From Paracoccus marcusii (GTDB lineage: Bacteria > Pseudomonadota > Alphaproteobacteria > Rhodobacterales > Rhodobacteraceae), in the NCBI RefSeq assembly GCF_028621715.1, contig NZ_CP117466.1, forward strand, positions 2,554,501 through 2,618,500: a DNA stretch of 64,000 nucleotides, in the 5' to 3' direction. A program made the position numbers and the translations under genes. This document shows positions 38,474 to 47,069 of the stretch, in pieces. Each line of letters opens with the position of its first letter. The first letter of the stretch is position 1. The notes below the pieces were generated by a model. The model did not search any database. It was not told the DNA's origin and saw only the letters and a list, made by a program, of their open reading frames with translations.

Positions 38474-39397
38474 ATGTTCGCATTCATCCTGCGACGGCTG
38501 GCGGTGGCGATACCCACGCTGCTTCTGCTGATCGTCTTCTCCTTCGTCCTGATGCAGATCGCACCGGGCGGACCTTTCACGGGCGAACGCGCCCTGCCCC
38601 CGGCCGTCCTTGCCAACTTGGAGGCGCAGTACGGTCTGAACGACCCGCTGTGGCTGCAGATCTGGAATTATCTGGTCAACGTAGTCGTGCATTTCGACTT
38701 CGGTCCCAGCTTCGTCTATCCCGACCGCACCGTGAACCAGCTGATCGCCAGCGGATTCCCGGTGACGCTGACCTATGGCGGGCTGTCCTTCGTGGCGGCC
38801 GTCGTCGTGGGCGTGGCCCTGGGCGTGGTGGCGGCGATCTGGCACAACAGCTGGGTCGACTATCTGGCCGTCGGTGTCTCAATCGGCGCGCAGGTGCTGC
38901 CGAACTTCGTGATGGCACCGCTGTTGGTGCTGGTCCTGACCCTGTGGTACGGGCTGCTGCCGGGCGGCGGCTGGAGCTTCAGCAATCCCAGCTTCTGGAT
39001 CATGCCGGTGATCGCGCTGTCGACCAGCTACATGGCGTCGATCGCGCGGATCACCCGATCGTCGATGCTGGAGGTGCTGGGCTCGAACCACATCCGCACG
39101 GCCCGGGCCAAGGGGATGCCCGAACACCGCGTCATCATCCGCCACGCGCTGAAGCCTGCGATGCTGCCGGTGATCAGCTATCTGGGGCCGGTCTTCGTGT
39201 CCATGATCACCGGGTCGGTGGTGATCGACATCTATTTCTCGACCGGCGGCATCGGCAAGGCCTTCGTGGACAGCGCGCTAAACCGCGACTATGCCGTGAT
39301 GATGGGCGTCACCATCCTGGTGGGCGCGCTGACCATCCTCTTCAACCTCATCGTCGACGTGCTCTACGCATGGATCGACCCCAAGATCAGGTACTAG
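38474..39397 (+). CDS. oppB: Oligopeptide ABC transporter permease OppB
   Basis: Six-helix permease (307 aa). It has the typical N-terminal helix MFAFILRRLAVAIPTLLLLIV, the FxxxxPGGPF loop and the EAA cytoplasmic loop (TRSSMLEVLGSNHIRTARAKGMPEHRVIIRHALKPAMLPVISYLGP), the contact site for the ATPases. It is followed 3 bp later by oppC. Confidence 0.95.
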   Translation: MFAFILRRLAVAIPTLLLLIVFSFVLMQIAPGGPFTGERALPPAVLANLEAQYGLNDPLWLQIWNYLVNVVVHFDFGPSFVYPDRTVNQLIASGFPVTLTYGGLSFVAAVVVGVALGVVAAIWHNSWVDYLAVGVSIGAQVLPNFVMAPLLVLVLTLWYGLLPGGGWSFSNPSFWIMPVIALSTSYMASIARITRSSMLEVLGSNHIRTARAKGMPEHRVIIRHALKPAMLPVISYLGPVFVSMITGSVVIDIYFSTGGIGKAFVDSALNRDYAVMMGVTILVGALTILFNLIVDVLYAWIDPKIRY

Positions 39398-39400
39398 GTC

Positions 39401-40327
39401 ATGGTCATCGATCAATCCAAGATGCAGTCCCTGTCCGACCGCTTCGTCGAGGCAGAGGTCCGCGGCCGCAGCCCCTGGGCCGACGCGCGCCGCCGCTTCT
39501 TCCGCAACAAGGCCGCGATGCTGGGCCTGACGATCCTGGTGCTGGTGTCGCTGTTCGCGATCTTCGGCGGCTATCTCGCCCAATGGTCGAACGAGGAGCT
39601 GGATTTCAGCGTCATGGGTCAGGTCGCCCAGATGGGTCAGCCGTCCATGGAAAACGGGCACTTCTTCGGCACCGACAACCTGGGCCGCGACCTGTATGCA
39701 CGCGTCGTGCAGGGCACGCGCATCAGCCTGATGGTCGGCGTCGTGGGGGCGGCCATCGCCGTCATCGTCGGCACGCTCTATGGCGCGACGGCGGGATATG
39801 TCGGCGGGCGCACCGACCAGATCATGATGCGGACGGTCGATATCCTGATGTCGATCCCCTACATGTTCGTGCTCATCCTGCTGCTGGTCATGTTCGGGCG
39901 GTCGATGTCGATGCTGTTCCTGGGCATCGGCCTGATCTCCTGGCTGGACATGAGCCGGATCGTTCGCGGTCAGACGCTTAGCCTTAAGAACCGAGAATTC
40001 ATCGAGGCCGCGCGCGCCACCGGCGTGTCGTCCTTCCGCATCATCGTCCGCCATATCGTGCCGAACCTGCTGGGCGTGGTGGCGGTCTATGCGACGCTGC
40101 TGGTGCCGCTGATGATCCTGACGGAAAGCTTCATCAGCTTCCTTGGTCTGGGCGTGCAGGAACCCCTGACCAGCTGGGGGGCGTTGATCTCGGAAGGGGC
40201 CGGCACGATGAACTATGGCACGTTGTGGCAGCTGGCCTTTCCGCTGTTCTTCTTCGTGATCACCCTGTTCGGCTTCTTCTTCGTGGGCGACGGCCTGCGC
40301 GATGCCCTCGACCCAAAGGAGCGCTGA
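39401..40327 (+). CDS. oppC: Oligopeptide ABC transporter permease OppC
   Basis: Second permease (308 aa). After a cytosolic N terminus comes a transmembrane helix (about 40-62), the periplasmic HFFGTDNLGRDLYARVVQGTRISL block typical of OppC/DppC, five further helices and the EAA loop (EFIEAARATGVSSFRIIVRHIVPNLLGVV). It ends 1 bp before the oppD ATG. Confidence 0.95.
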   Translation: MVIDQSKMQSLSDRFVEAEVRGRSPWADARRRFFRNKAAMLGLTILVLVSLFAIFGGYLAQWSNEELDFSVMGQVAQMGQPSMENGHFFGTDNLGRDLYARVVQGTRISLMVGVVGAAIAVIVGTLYGATAGYVGGRTDQIMMRTVDILMSIPYMFVLILLLVMFGRSMSMLFLGIGLISWLDMSRIVRGQTLSLKNREFIEAARATGVSSFRIIVRHIVPNLLGVVAVYATLLVPLMILTESFISFLGLGVQEPLTSWGALISEGAGTMNYGTLWQLAFPLFFFVITLFGFFFVGDGLRDALDPKER

Positions 40328-40328
40328 G

Positions 40329-41441
40329 ATGGCCCTTCTCGAATTGCGCGACCTTTCGGTCCGCTTCCAGACCAACGATGCCGAGGTGCGGGCCGTCAAC
40401 GACGTGACCCTGTCCGTCGATGCGGGCGAAACCTTGGGCATCGTCGGCGAATCCGGCAGCGGCAAGTCGCAGCTGTCCTTCGCGATCATGGGCCTTTTGG
40501 CGCGTAACGGCCGCGCCTCGGGCAGCGTCCTGTTCGACGGGCAACAGATCCTGAACGCCCCGCCCAAGGTGCTGAACCGCATCCGGGCCGAACAGATCGC
40601 GATGATCTTTCAGGACCCGATGACCTCGCTGAACCCCTATATGCGGGTGGCCGACCAGATGGCCGAGGTGCTGACGCTGCACAAGGGCCTGTCGAAACGC
40701 GATGCCGTAACGCAGGCCGTGCAGATGCTGGACGCGGTCAAGATCCCCGACGCCAAGGGGCGCGTGCGGCTTTATCCGCACGAATTTTCGGGCGGCATGC
40801 GGCAGCGGGTGATGATCGCCATGGCGCTGCTGTGCCGCCCCAAGCTGTTGATTGCGGACGAACCCACCACCGCGCTGGACGTGACCGTGCAGGCGCAGAT
40901 CATGGCGCTGCTGTCGGACCTGCAGCGCGATTTCGGCATGGCGATGATCCTGATCACCCATGATCTGGGCGTGGTCGCGGGGTCATGCGAACGGGTCGCG
41001 GTCATGTATGGCGGCCGCATCCGTGAGACCGGGCCGGTGCGCCCGATCTTTGCCGAACCCACGCATCCCTACACCCAGGGCCTTCTGGACGCGATCCCGC
41101 GCGTTGATCAGGATGATGAGGACCTGCGCGCCATCCCAGGCCAGCCCCCGAACATGAGCCGCCCGCCCTCGGGCTGCGCGTTCGAGCCGCGCTGCCCCTA
41201 TCGCCGCGAAGGCTGCGCCAGCGTCGACCCAGCCCTGGAGGTCTTTGCCCCCGGCCGCGCCCGTGCCTGCCACGCCCCAGTGGCCGAGGTGCTGGCCCGG
41301 CGCATGATCGACGACCCGCAGCCCGACCTAGTCGCCGCTGGTGACACCCTGCCGCCGGACGACGCCCTGCCCGAGGGCGCCGTCGCCGGTGCCGGTGCGG
41401 CCGGCGCCACCCAGACCCCCGGATCGGAGGCCAAGCCATGA
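40329..41441 (+). CDS. oppD: Oligopeptide ABC transporter ATP-binding protein OppD
   Basis: ATPase subunit (370 aa). Walker [10 protein letters not shown] at about 39-47, Q loop in [11 protein letters not shown], signature [15 protein letters not shown] and Walker [14 protein letters not shown] at about 172-184. The oligopeptide C-terminal domain follows with the Cys-rich [16 protein letters not shown], the [4Fe-4S]-type motif of this family. An Ala/Pro/Gly-rich tail of about 40 residues is longer than usual. AAAGGAG precedes the chosen ATG. Overlaps oppF by 4 bp. Confidence 0.94.
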   Translation: MALLELRDLSVRFQTNDAEVRAVNDVTLSVDAGETLGIVGESGSGKSQLSFAIMGLLARNGRASGSVLFDGQQILNAPPKVLNRIRAEQIAMIFQDPMTSLNPYMRVADQMAEVLTLHKGLSKRDAVTQAVQMLDAVKIPDAKGRVRLYPHEFSGGMRQRVMIAMALLCRPKLLIADEPTTALDVTVQAQIMALLSDLQRDFGMAMILITHDLGVVAGSCERVAVMYGGRIRETGPVRPIFAEPTHPYTQGLLDAIPRVDQDDEDLRAIPGQPPNMSRPPSGCAFEPRCPYRREGCASVDPALEVFAPGRARACHAPVAEVLARRMIDDPQPDLVAAGDTLPPDDALPEGAVAGAGAAGATQTPGSEAKP

Positions 41442-42460
41442 GCGATCTTCTGAGCGTGCGCGACCTGCGCGTGACCTTCCAGATCCGCCCCGAGGGCGCG
41501 ATGCCCTGGACCCGCCCCAACCCGCTGCGCGCGGTGAACGGCGTCGATTTCGCCCTGGCGCCCGGAGAGACCCTGGGCGTGGTAGGCGAATCCGGCTGCG
41601 GGAAGTCGACCTTGGCCCGCGCCCTGATCGGGCTGGTCCCGGCTACGGGCCAGGCTGAATGGATAGACGGCAAGGACCTTCTGGCGCTGACACCCAGGCA
41701 GATGATGGCCTATCGCCAAGACATCCAGATGGTGTTCCAGGACCCGTTGGCCAGCCTGAACCCGCGCATGACCGTGGGCCAGATCATCGCCGAACCCCTG
41801 ACCACGCACCGCCCCGACCTGCCCCGCGCCCAGGTGCGCGAGCGCGTCAAGGCGATGATGGAAAAGGTCGGCCTGCTGCCCAACCAGATCAACCGCTATC
41901 CCCATGAGTTCAGCGGCGGCCAGTGCCAGCGCATCGGCACCGCGCGCGCCCTGATCGTTGAGCCCAAGCTGATCATCTGCGATGAGCCGGTGTCCGCGCT
42001 GGACGTGTCGATCCAGGCACAGGTGATCAACCTGCTGATCCGGCTGCAAAAGGATCTGGGACTGGCGCTGATCTTCATTGCGCATGACCTGTCGGTGGTG
42101 AAACATATCAGCGACCGGGTGATGGTGCTGTATCTGGGCAAGGTGATGGAGATGGGTCCGGTGCAGGCGCTGTATGCCAACCCCCAGCACCCCTATACGC
42201 AGGCGCTGCTATCGGCCGTGCCGGTCCCCGATCCGACGATCGAGACCGCCAAGACCATCGTGCCGCTGGCGGGCGACCTGCCCTCGCCCATGAACCCGCC
42301 CTCGGGCTGCGTGTTCCGGACGCGCTGTCCGCGGGCGAAGGCTGAATGCGCGGCGTCGGTGCCGCAGCTGACGGTCGGCGACCATCAGGTCGCGTGCCAT
42401 TTCCCCGGCCCCCTGACCGAGGCCGAGATCGCCCACGCCCGCCGGACCGAGGCCGCCTGA
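41438..42460 (+). CDS. oppF: Oligopeptide ABC transporter ATP-binding protein OppF
   Basis: Second ATPase (340 aa). Walker A GESGCGKST at 50-58, signature FSGGQCQRIGTARAL and Walker B LIICDEPVSALDVS. The C-terminal Opp domain has SGCVFRTRCPRAKAEC, again the Cys-rich loop. The QCQ in the signature, where QRQ is usual, is a conservative oddity. Start overlaps oppD; the next ABC gene begins after one base. Confidence 0.94.
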   Translation: MSDLLSVRDLRVTFQIRPEGAMPWTRPNPLRAVNGVDFALAPGETLGVVGESGCGKSTLARALIGLVPATGQAEWIDGKDLLALTPRQMMAYRQDIQMVFQDPLASLNPRMTVGQIIAEPLTTHRPDLPRAQVRERVKAMMEKVGLLPNQINRYPHEFSGGQCQRIGTARALIVEPKLIICDEPVSALDVSIQAQVINLLIRLQKDLGLALIFIAHDLSVVKHISDRVMVLYLGKVMEMGPVQALYANPQHPYTQALLSAVPVPDPTIETAKTIVPLAGDLPSPMNPPSGCVFRTRCPRAKAECAASVPQLTVGDHQVACHFPGPLTEAEIAHARRTEAA

Positions 42461-42461
42461 G

Positions 42462-44312
42462 ATGCCGCCCGACGCGCCCGCATCCCCCGATTATGCGGCG
42501 CGTTGGGCGGCGCTGAAGAACATCCCGCCCTTTCTGGTCATGGTCTGGCGGGCCAGCCCCGCGCTGACGCTGGCCATGGTGGCGCTGCGCCTGATGCGGG
42601 CGCTGATGCCGGTCGCGATGCTGTGGGTCGGCAAGCTGATCATCGACCAGGTCGTGGCCCTGTCGGCCGCGGGCGGGCCGGACACGCTGGCGGGCTGGTG
42701 GGACAGCGGGCTGGCGCATCCGCTGATCGGGCTGGTGGCGCTGGAACTGGCGCTGGCGATCGCGCAGGACGTGCTGGGGCGGTTGGTCGCCTATGTCGAT
42801 GCGCTGCTGCAGGAGAAGCTGGTCATCGACATCTCGATCCGGCTGATGGATCACGCGGCGGATCTGGACCTGGCCTCCTTCGAGGATGCCAGCTTTCAGG
42901 ACCGCCTGGACCGCGCGCGGCGTCAGACAATGGGGCGCATCCCCTTGCTGAACCAGCTGATGCAGCAGATGCAGGACAGCGTCACCGTCATCAGCTTTGG
43001 CGTGGGTCTGGTGGTCTACAATCCGTGGCTGGTGGTGCTTCTGGCGCTGGCGCTGATCCCGTCCCTGATGGGAGAGATGCATTTCAACGCCCGCACCTAT
43101 GCGCTGAACCACGCCCGCGCGGCGGACCGGCGCGAACGCGACTATCTGCGCATGATCGCAGCTACGGCCGAGACCGCGAAAGAGGTCAAGATCTTCAGCC
43201 TAAGCCCTTGGCTGCGCGACAGATATCTGACCCTGGCCCGGCGGTTCTACCTGGAGAACCGGGTGATCCAGCGCCGCCAGCTGTCGGTGATGGCGGTGCT
43301 GACCGCGCTTGGCACGCTGGCCTATTACGCGGCCTTTCTGTGGATCATCGCGCGCACGCTGACGGGGCAGCTGTCCATCGGCGATCTGACGTTCCTGTCA
43401 GGCAGCTTCCTGCGCCTGCGCGGGCTGCTAGAGGGGCTGCTGTCGGGGTTCTCCAGCATGGCGGGTCAGGCCATGTACCTGGACGACCTGTTTGATTTCT
43501 TCACCGCCCGCCCGGCCATCGCCAGCCCCGCCGATCCGCTGCCGGTGCCGGTGCCCATCGCGCAGGGCTTCCGGTTCGAGAATGTGGGCTTCCGCTATCC
43601 GGGCCGCGAGGATTGGGCGATCCGCGGCATGACGCTGGAGCTGCGCGCCGGAGAGACGGTCGCCCTGGTCGGAGAGAACGGCGCGGGCAAGACGACCATC
43701 GTCAAGCTGCTGGCGCGTCTGTATGACCCGGACGAAGGCCGCATCACGCTGGATGGGCGCGACCTGCGCAGCTATGACCTGGACCAGCTGCGCGGCACCG
43801 TGGGCGTGATCTTTCAGGACTTCGTCCGCTATGCAGTGACCGCGGCCGAGAACATCGCCATCGGCCGGATCGACGCGCGCGACGACCGCCCCCGCATCGT
43901 GACGGCGGCCGAACGGTCCCTGGCCGATCAGGTCATCGCCAAGCTGCCCAAGGGCTATGACCAGATGGTCGGCAAGCGGTTCGCCCGCGGCTTGGACCTG
44001 TCGGGGGGCGAATGGCAGAAGCTGGCCATCGCGCGTGCCTATATGCGCGATGCGCAGCTGCTGGTGCTGGACGAACCCACCGCCGCGCTGGACGCGCGGG
44101 CGGAATACGAGGTCTTTCTGCGGTTTCGCGAACTGACACAGGGGCGGACGGCGCTGCTGATCTCTCATCGCTTCTCATCCGTGCGGATGGCCGACAGGAT
44201 CATCGTGCTGGAGGGCGGCCGCGTCCAGGACCAGGGCAGCCACGCCGAGCTGGTCGCCCGGCCCGGCCGCTACAAGGAGCTGTTCGAGCTGCAGGCCCAG
44301 GGGTACCGTTAA
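42462..44312 (+). CDS. ABC transporter fused permease/ATP-binding protein
   Basis: Half-transporter (616 aa) with six transmembrane helices (about 25-325) followed by an ATPase domain: Walker A GENGAGKTT near 402-410, Q loop IFQDFVRYAV, signature LSGGEWQKLAIARA and Walker B LLVLDEPTAALD near 530-541, H loop SHRFSSV. The EWQ signature resembles lantibiotic/peptide exporter-type ABC proteins, so an exporter acting as a homodimer is likely. It starts one base after oppF stops and seems to be the last gene of the opp operon, an uncommon addition. Its stop overlaps the stop of the convergent GntP gene by 4 bp. Confidence 0.88.
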   Translation: MPPDAPASPDYAARWAALKNIPPFLVMVWRASPALTLAMVALRLMRALMPVAMLWVGKLIIDQVVALSAAGGPDTLAGWWDSGLAHPLIGLVALELALAIAQDVLGRLVAYVDALLQEKLVIDISIRLMDHAADLDLASFEDASFQDRLDRARRQTMGRIPLLNQLMQQMQDSVTVISFGVGLVVYNPWLVVLLALALIPSLMGEMHFNARTYALNHARAADRRERDYLRMIAATAETAKEVKIFSLSPWLRDRYLTLARRFYLENRVIQRRQLSVMAVLTALGTLAYYAAFLWIIARTLTGQLSIGDLTFLSGSFLRLRGLLEGLLSGFSSMAGQAMYLDDLFDFFTARPAIASPADPLPVPVPIAQGFRFENVGFRYPGREDWAIRGMTLELRAGETVALVGENGAGKTTIVKLLARLYDPDEGRITLDGRDLRSYDLDQLRGTVGVIFQDFVRYAVTAAENIAIGRIDARDDRPRIVTAAERSLADQVIAKLPKGYDQMVGKRFARGLDLSGGEWQKLAIARAYMRDAQLLVLDEPTAALDARAEYEVFLRFRELTQGRTALLISHRFSSVRMADRIIVLEGGRVQDQGSHAELVARPGRYKELFELQAQGYR

Positions 44313-45685
44313 AGCACCGTCCCCAGCACGATCACCGTAATCAGCGCGATGACCGGGATCAGCACCGCGACCACGAAGATGTCGGGATAGCTTTTCTTGT
44401 GGGTCAGCCCGGTGATGGCCAGCAGCGTGATGACCGCGCCGTTATGCGGCAGCGCGTCGAACCCGCCCGAGGACAGCGCCGTGACGCGGTGCATCAGTTC
44501 CATGCTGATCCCCTGTTCCTGGCCCATCGTGGCGAACTGTTCGCCAAGCGTGTTCAGCGCGATGGACATGCCGCCCGAGGCCGATCCGGTGATGCCGGCC
44601 AGCACGTTCACCGCCACCGACAGCGACGCCACCGGGTTGTTCGGGAAGAGGCCCAGCACGGCGTCGCGGATCAGCGCAAAGGCCGGCAGCGAGGCGATGA
44701 CGGCGCCATAGCCCACTTCGGACGCGGTGTTGAAGATCGGCAGCAGCGACCCCATCGTGCCGGAATTGACGCTCTCGCGCAGGTTGGCAAAGCGGCGCAG
44801 GTTCAGGCCGACGGCCAGCAGGATCGACGCGACCAGCGACACGATGATCGCCCAGATGCCGGCGACCGACGACAGGGTCGTCTCTCCATAGCGCGGTTCG
44901 GCCAGATAGTCCGCGGACATGTTCGGGAAGACGAACCAGGTCAGGACCGCGTTCAGAACGATCACCGACACCACAGGCAGGATCGCCAGCGCGAAGGGCG
45001 GCAGGTCCGCATCCTCGGGCAGGGTCGCGTCAGCGGCGGTGACGGGGTGGTCGCCATAGCCCTCGGCCCCGGCGGCGCGGGCGCGGCGGTTCAGCCACAT
45101 CGTGCCGCCTGCCAGCATGATGACCCCGGCCAGCGTGCCCAGCACCGGCGACGCGAAGACATTCGTGCCGAAGAACGGCATCGGAATGGCGTTCTGGATC
45201 GCGGGCGTGCCGGGAAATGCCGTCATGGTGAAGGTGAACGACCCAAGCGCGATGGCCGCGGGCAGCAGGCGCTTGGGGATGTCGGCGCGACGGAACAGCG
45301 CGTTGGCGATGGGATAGACCGCAAAGGCCACCACGAACAGCGACACCCCGCCGAAGGTCAGCACGCCGCAGGACAGGACGACCGCCAGCACGGCGCGCTG
45401 AGCGCCCAGCTTGTCGACGATCCATTCCGCGATCGATCGCGCGGCGCCGCTGTCGGCCATGACCTTGCCGAAGATCGCGCCCAGCAGGAACAGCGGGAAG
45501 TAGGTGATGACATAGCCGCCAAGCGAATTCATGAAGACCTGGGTATAGGTCGCCAGAATCGGCAGGTCCCCGGACATCACCACCGCCAGCAGCGCCAACA
45601 GTGGCGCCAGGATCAGCACGTTGATCCCGCGATAGGCCAGATACATCAGCAGTATCAGCGACAGAAATATTCCCAGCAGGCCCAT
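44309..45685 (-). CDS. GntP family permease
   Basis: Membrane transporter (458 aa) of the gluconate:H+ symporter family, with about 12 hydrophobic helices. Typical stretches: YRGINVLILAPLLALLAVV near the start, LFVVAFAVYPIANALFRRA, ALGSFTFTMTAFPGTPAIQNAIP (substrate region) and ITGSASGGMSIALNTLG. Substrate may be gluconate, another sugar acid or a hydroxy acid; no kinase or dehydrogenase gene is adjacent to decide. The ATG at 45683-45685 is the last sensible start before the first helix. Confidence 0.88.
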   Translation of the reverse strand: MGLLGIFLSLILLMYLAYRGINVLILAPLLALLAVVMSGDLPILATYTQVFMNSLGGYVITYFPLFLLGAIFGKVMADSGAARSIAEWIVDKLGAQRAVLAVVLSCGVLTFGGVSLFVVAFAVYPIANALFRRADIPKRLLPAAIALGSFTFTMTAFPGTPAIQNAIPMPFFGTNVFASPVLGTLAGVIMLAGGTMWLNRRARAAGAEGYGDHPVTAADATLPEDADLPPFALAILPVVSVIVLNAVLTWFVFPNMSADYLAEPRYGETTLSSVAGIWAIIVSLVASILLAVGLNLRRFANLRESVNSGTMGSLLPIFNTASEVGYGAVIASLPAFALIRDAVLGLFPNNPVASLSVAVNVLAGITGSASGGMSIALNTLGEQFATMGQEQGISMELMHRVTALSSGGFDALPHNGAVITLLAITGLTHKKSYPDIFVVAVLIPVIALITVIVLGTVL

Positions 45686-45787
45686 GCGGCGTCCCTCTCC
45701 CGGTTGCAATGGCGTGCATGGTCTCACGCGCGGGACGCGCTGCGCAAGATGCTGCAGTGCAGAAAGTGGCCGGATGCTGGGGAAAGG

Positions 45788-45864
45788 TGGTACCGCCTCC
45801 CCGGCTTGAACGGGGGACCTCTAGATCCACAATCTAGCGCTCTAACCAACTGAGCTAAGGCGGC
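45788..45864 (-). tRNA. tRNA-His (anticodon GTG)
   Basis: On the minus strand: acceptor GCCGCCT pairs with AGGCGGT (a G1-U72 wobble), discriminator A73 and encoded CCA. The anticodon loop TTGTGGA gives GTG. Position -1/0 bases do not supply the canonical G-1 opposite C73; A73 without G-1 is the form known from many alphaproteobacteria with a divergent HisRS. Confidence 0.95.
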
Positions 45865-45964
45865 ACAGGGCGGTTCTTTAGCCCCGTGTCCGCAGGGTTG
45901 CAAGCCCCGCTTGCCGTGAAATTGCGTCCGCGATACAGAAAGTTTCACCGCGAAAGGACAAGCC

Positions 45965-46180
45965 ATGGGCATCAACAGCGAAAGCGACATCACCGCGAAC
46001 ATCCAGATCGGCCCGACCGACCTTGGGATGGTGCGGATCTATGTGCAGGGAGAGGGCGTGGACCTGCCGATGGACTTCGACCCCGAGGAGGCGACCGAGA
46101 TCGCCGAGGAGCTGATGGCCGCGGCCGAGGCCGCCCGCGCCATGGCACAGGGCGGCAAGCCTAAGAAGCCCCGGCGATAA
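45965..46180 (+). CDS. DUF6324 family small protein
   Basis: Acidic cytosolic protein of 71 residues: GINSESDITANIQIGPTD, then GMVRIYVQGEGVDLPMDFDPEEATEIAEELMAAA and a basic tail KPKKPRR. I associate this pattern with a small Rhodobacteraceae family of unknown function. GAAAGGA lies 7 bp before the ATG. Its last 20 bp overlap the 3' end of the convergent MmcB-like gene. Confidence 0.75.
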   Translation: MGINSESDITANIQIGPTDLGMVRIYVQGEGVDLPMDFDPEEATEIAEELMAAAEAARAMAQGGKPKKPRR

Positions 46181-46622
46181 GCGCGCCCGGGTCGCACATC
46201 ACCTGCAACCGCAGGGCTGCGGCCCGCGCAAAGTCGCGCTGCACCTTGGTGCGGCGCGGACCCGACAGGCGATGTTCGGGGGCCATGCGGGTGATCTCGG
46301 CGCCGAAGGCATCGGCATGGATCAGGCCGGTGTCATCGGGCAGCAGATCGGTCGGAAAGTCGCAGTCGACCGCCCAGAAATACCGGTCGCACCAGTCAAG
46401 GTACCCCTGCCACTTGCGATCGGCCTGAAAATCGGCGCGACAGCTTTTGCATTCGACGACCCACAGCTCTCCCTTTGGGCCAAGGCTGATCAGGTCGACG
46501 CGCAGGCCCCGGACGGGGGTGAACTCGGTCAGCACCGCGTGGTCGAGGCTGCGCAGCAGCCGCCCCGTGCCGCGCGCGAGGCGCTGGCCGGGCATGGCGG
46601 GCAAGGGGGACAGGTCGGACAT
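46161..46622 (-). CDS. MmcB family DNA repair-related protein
   Basis: Protein of 153 residues resembling MmcB, a PD-(D/E)xK nuclease-like factor linked to damage tolerance in Caulobacter. The core VDLISLGPKGELWVVECKSCRADFQADRKW gives the Asp...Glu-x-Lys active-site pattern (Asp43, Glu57, Lys59). DWCDRYFWAVDCDFP follows, with conserved aromatic and Cys positions. The ATG at 46620-46622 is taken as start; the frame extends far upstream only as an antisense shadow of the ridA gene. Direct evidence of a DNA repair role is absent here. Confidence 0.8.
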   Translation of the reverse strand: MSDLSPLPAMPGQRLARGTGRLLRSLDHAVLTEFTPVRGLRVDLISLGPKGELWVVECKSCRADFQADRKWQGYLDWCDRYFWAVDCDFPTDLLPDDTGLIHADAFGAEITRMAPEHRLSGPRRTKVQRDFARAAALRLQVMCDPGALIAGAS

Positions 46623-46721
46623 GGGCGCAGGATAGAACGCAACCGGAACGTCCGCAACCCGCCTTGCCGCCCCCGCGCCCCGCGTATAGCGTCCGCGCGC
46701 ATATCGCCAAAGGAGAGCATC

Positions 46722-47069
46722 ATGACCGATATCAAGCGTCTGGAAACCGGCCCGCGGATGAGCCAGGCGGTCATCGCCAACGGTTTCGTCTTTCTGGCAG
46801 GCCAGGTCGGAGAGCCGGGCACCTCGGTCACGGACCAGACCACCGCGATCCTGAACCAGATCGACGCGCTGCTGGCGCAGGCCGGCACCGACAAGACCCG
46901 CATCGTCTCTGCCCAGATCTGGATGGCCGACATGGCGAAATTCGCCGAGATGAACGCCGTCTGGGATGCCTGGGTGCCCCAGGGCCACACGCCCGCCCGC
47001 GCCACCGGCGAATCCGCGCTGGCGACCCCCGACTACGCGGTCGAGATCATCGTCACCGCGGTCCTGTGA
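46722..47069 (+). CDS. RidA family protein
   Basis: Enamine/imine deaminase-like protein (115 aa, a trimer in known members). MSQAVIANGFVFLAGQVG and DKTRIVSAQIWMADMAKFAEMNAVWDAW are typical, as is the C-terminal PARATGESALATPDYAVEIIVTA, with the substrate-binding Arg (in PARAT) kept. This subgroup may act on other imines than the classical RidA. AAAGGAGA lies 7 bp upstream of the ATG. The last 17 bp overlap the end of convergent lpxB. Confidence 0.88.
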   Translation: MTDIKRLETGPRMSQAVIANGFVFLAGQVGEPGTSVTDQTTAILNQIDALLAQAGTDKTRIVSAQIWMADMAKFAEMNAVWDAWVPQGHTPARATGESALATPDYAVEIIVTAVL

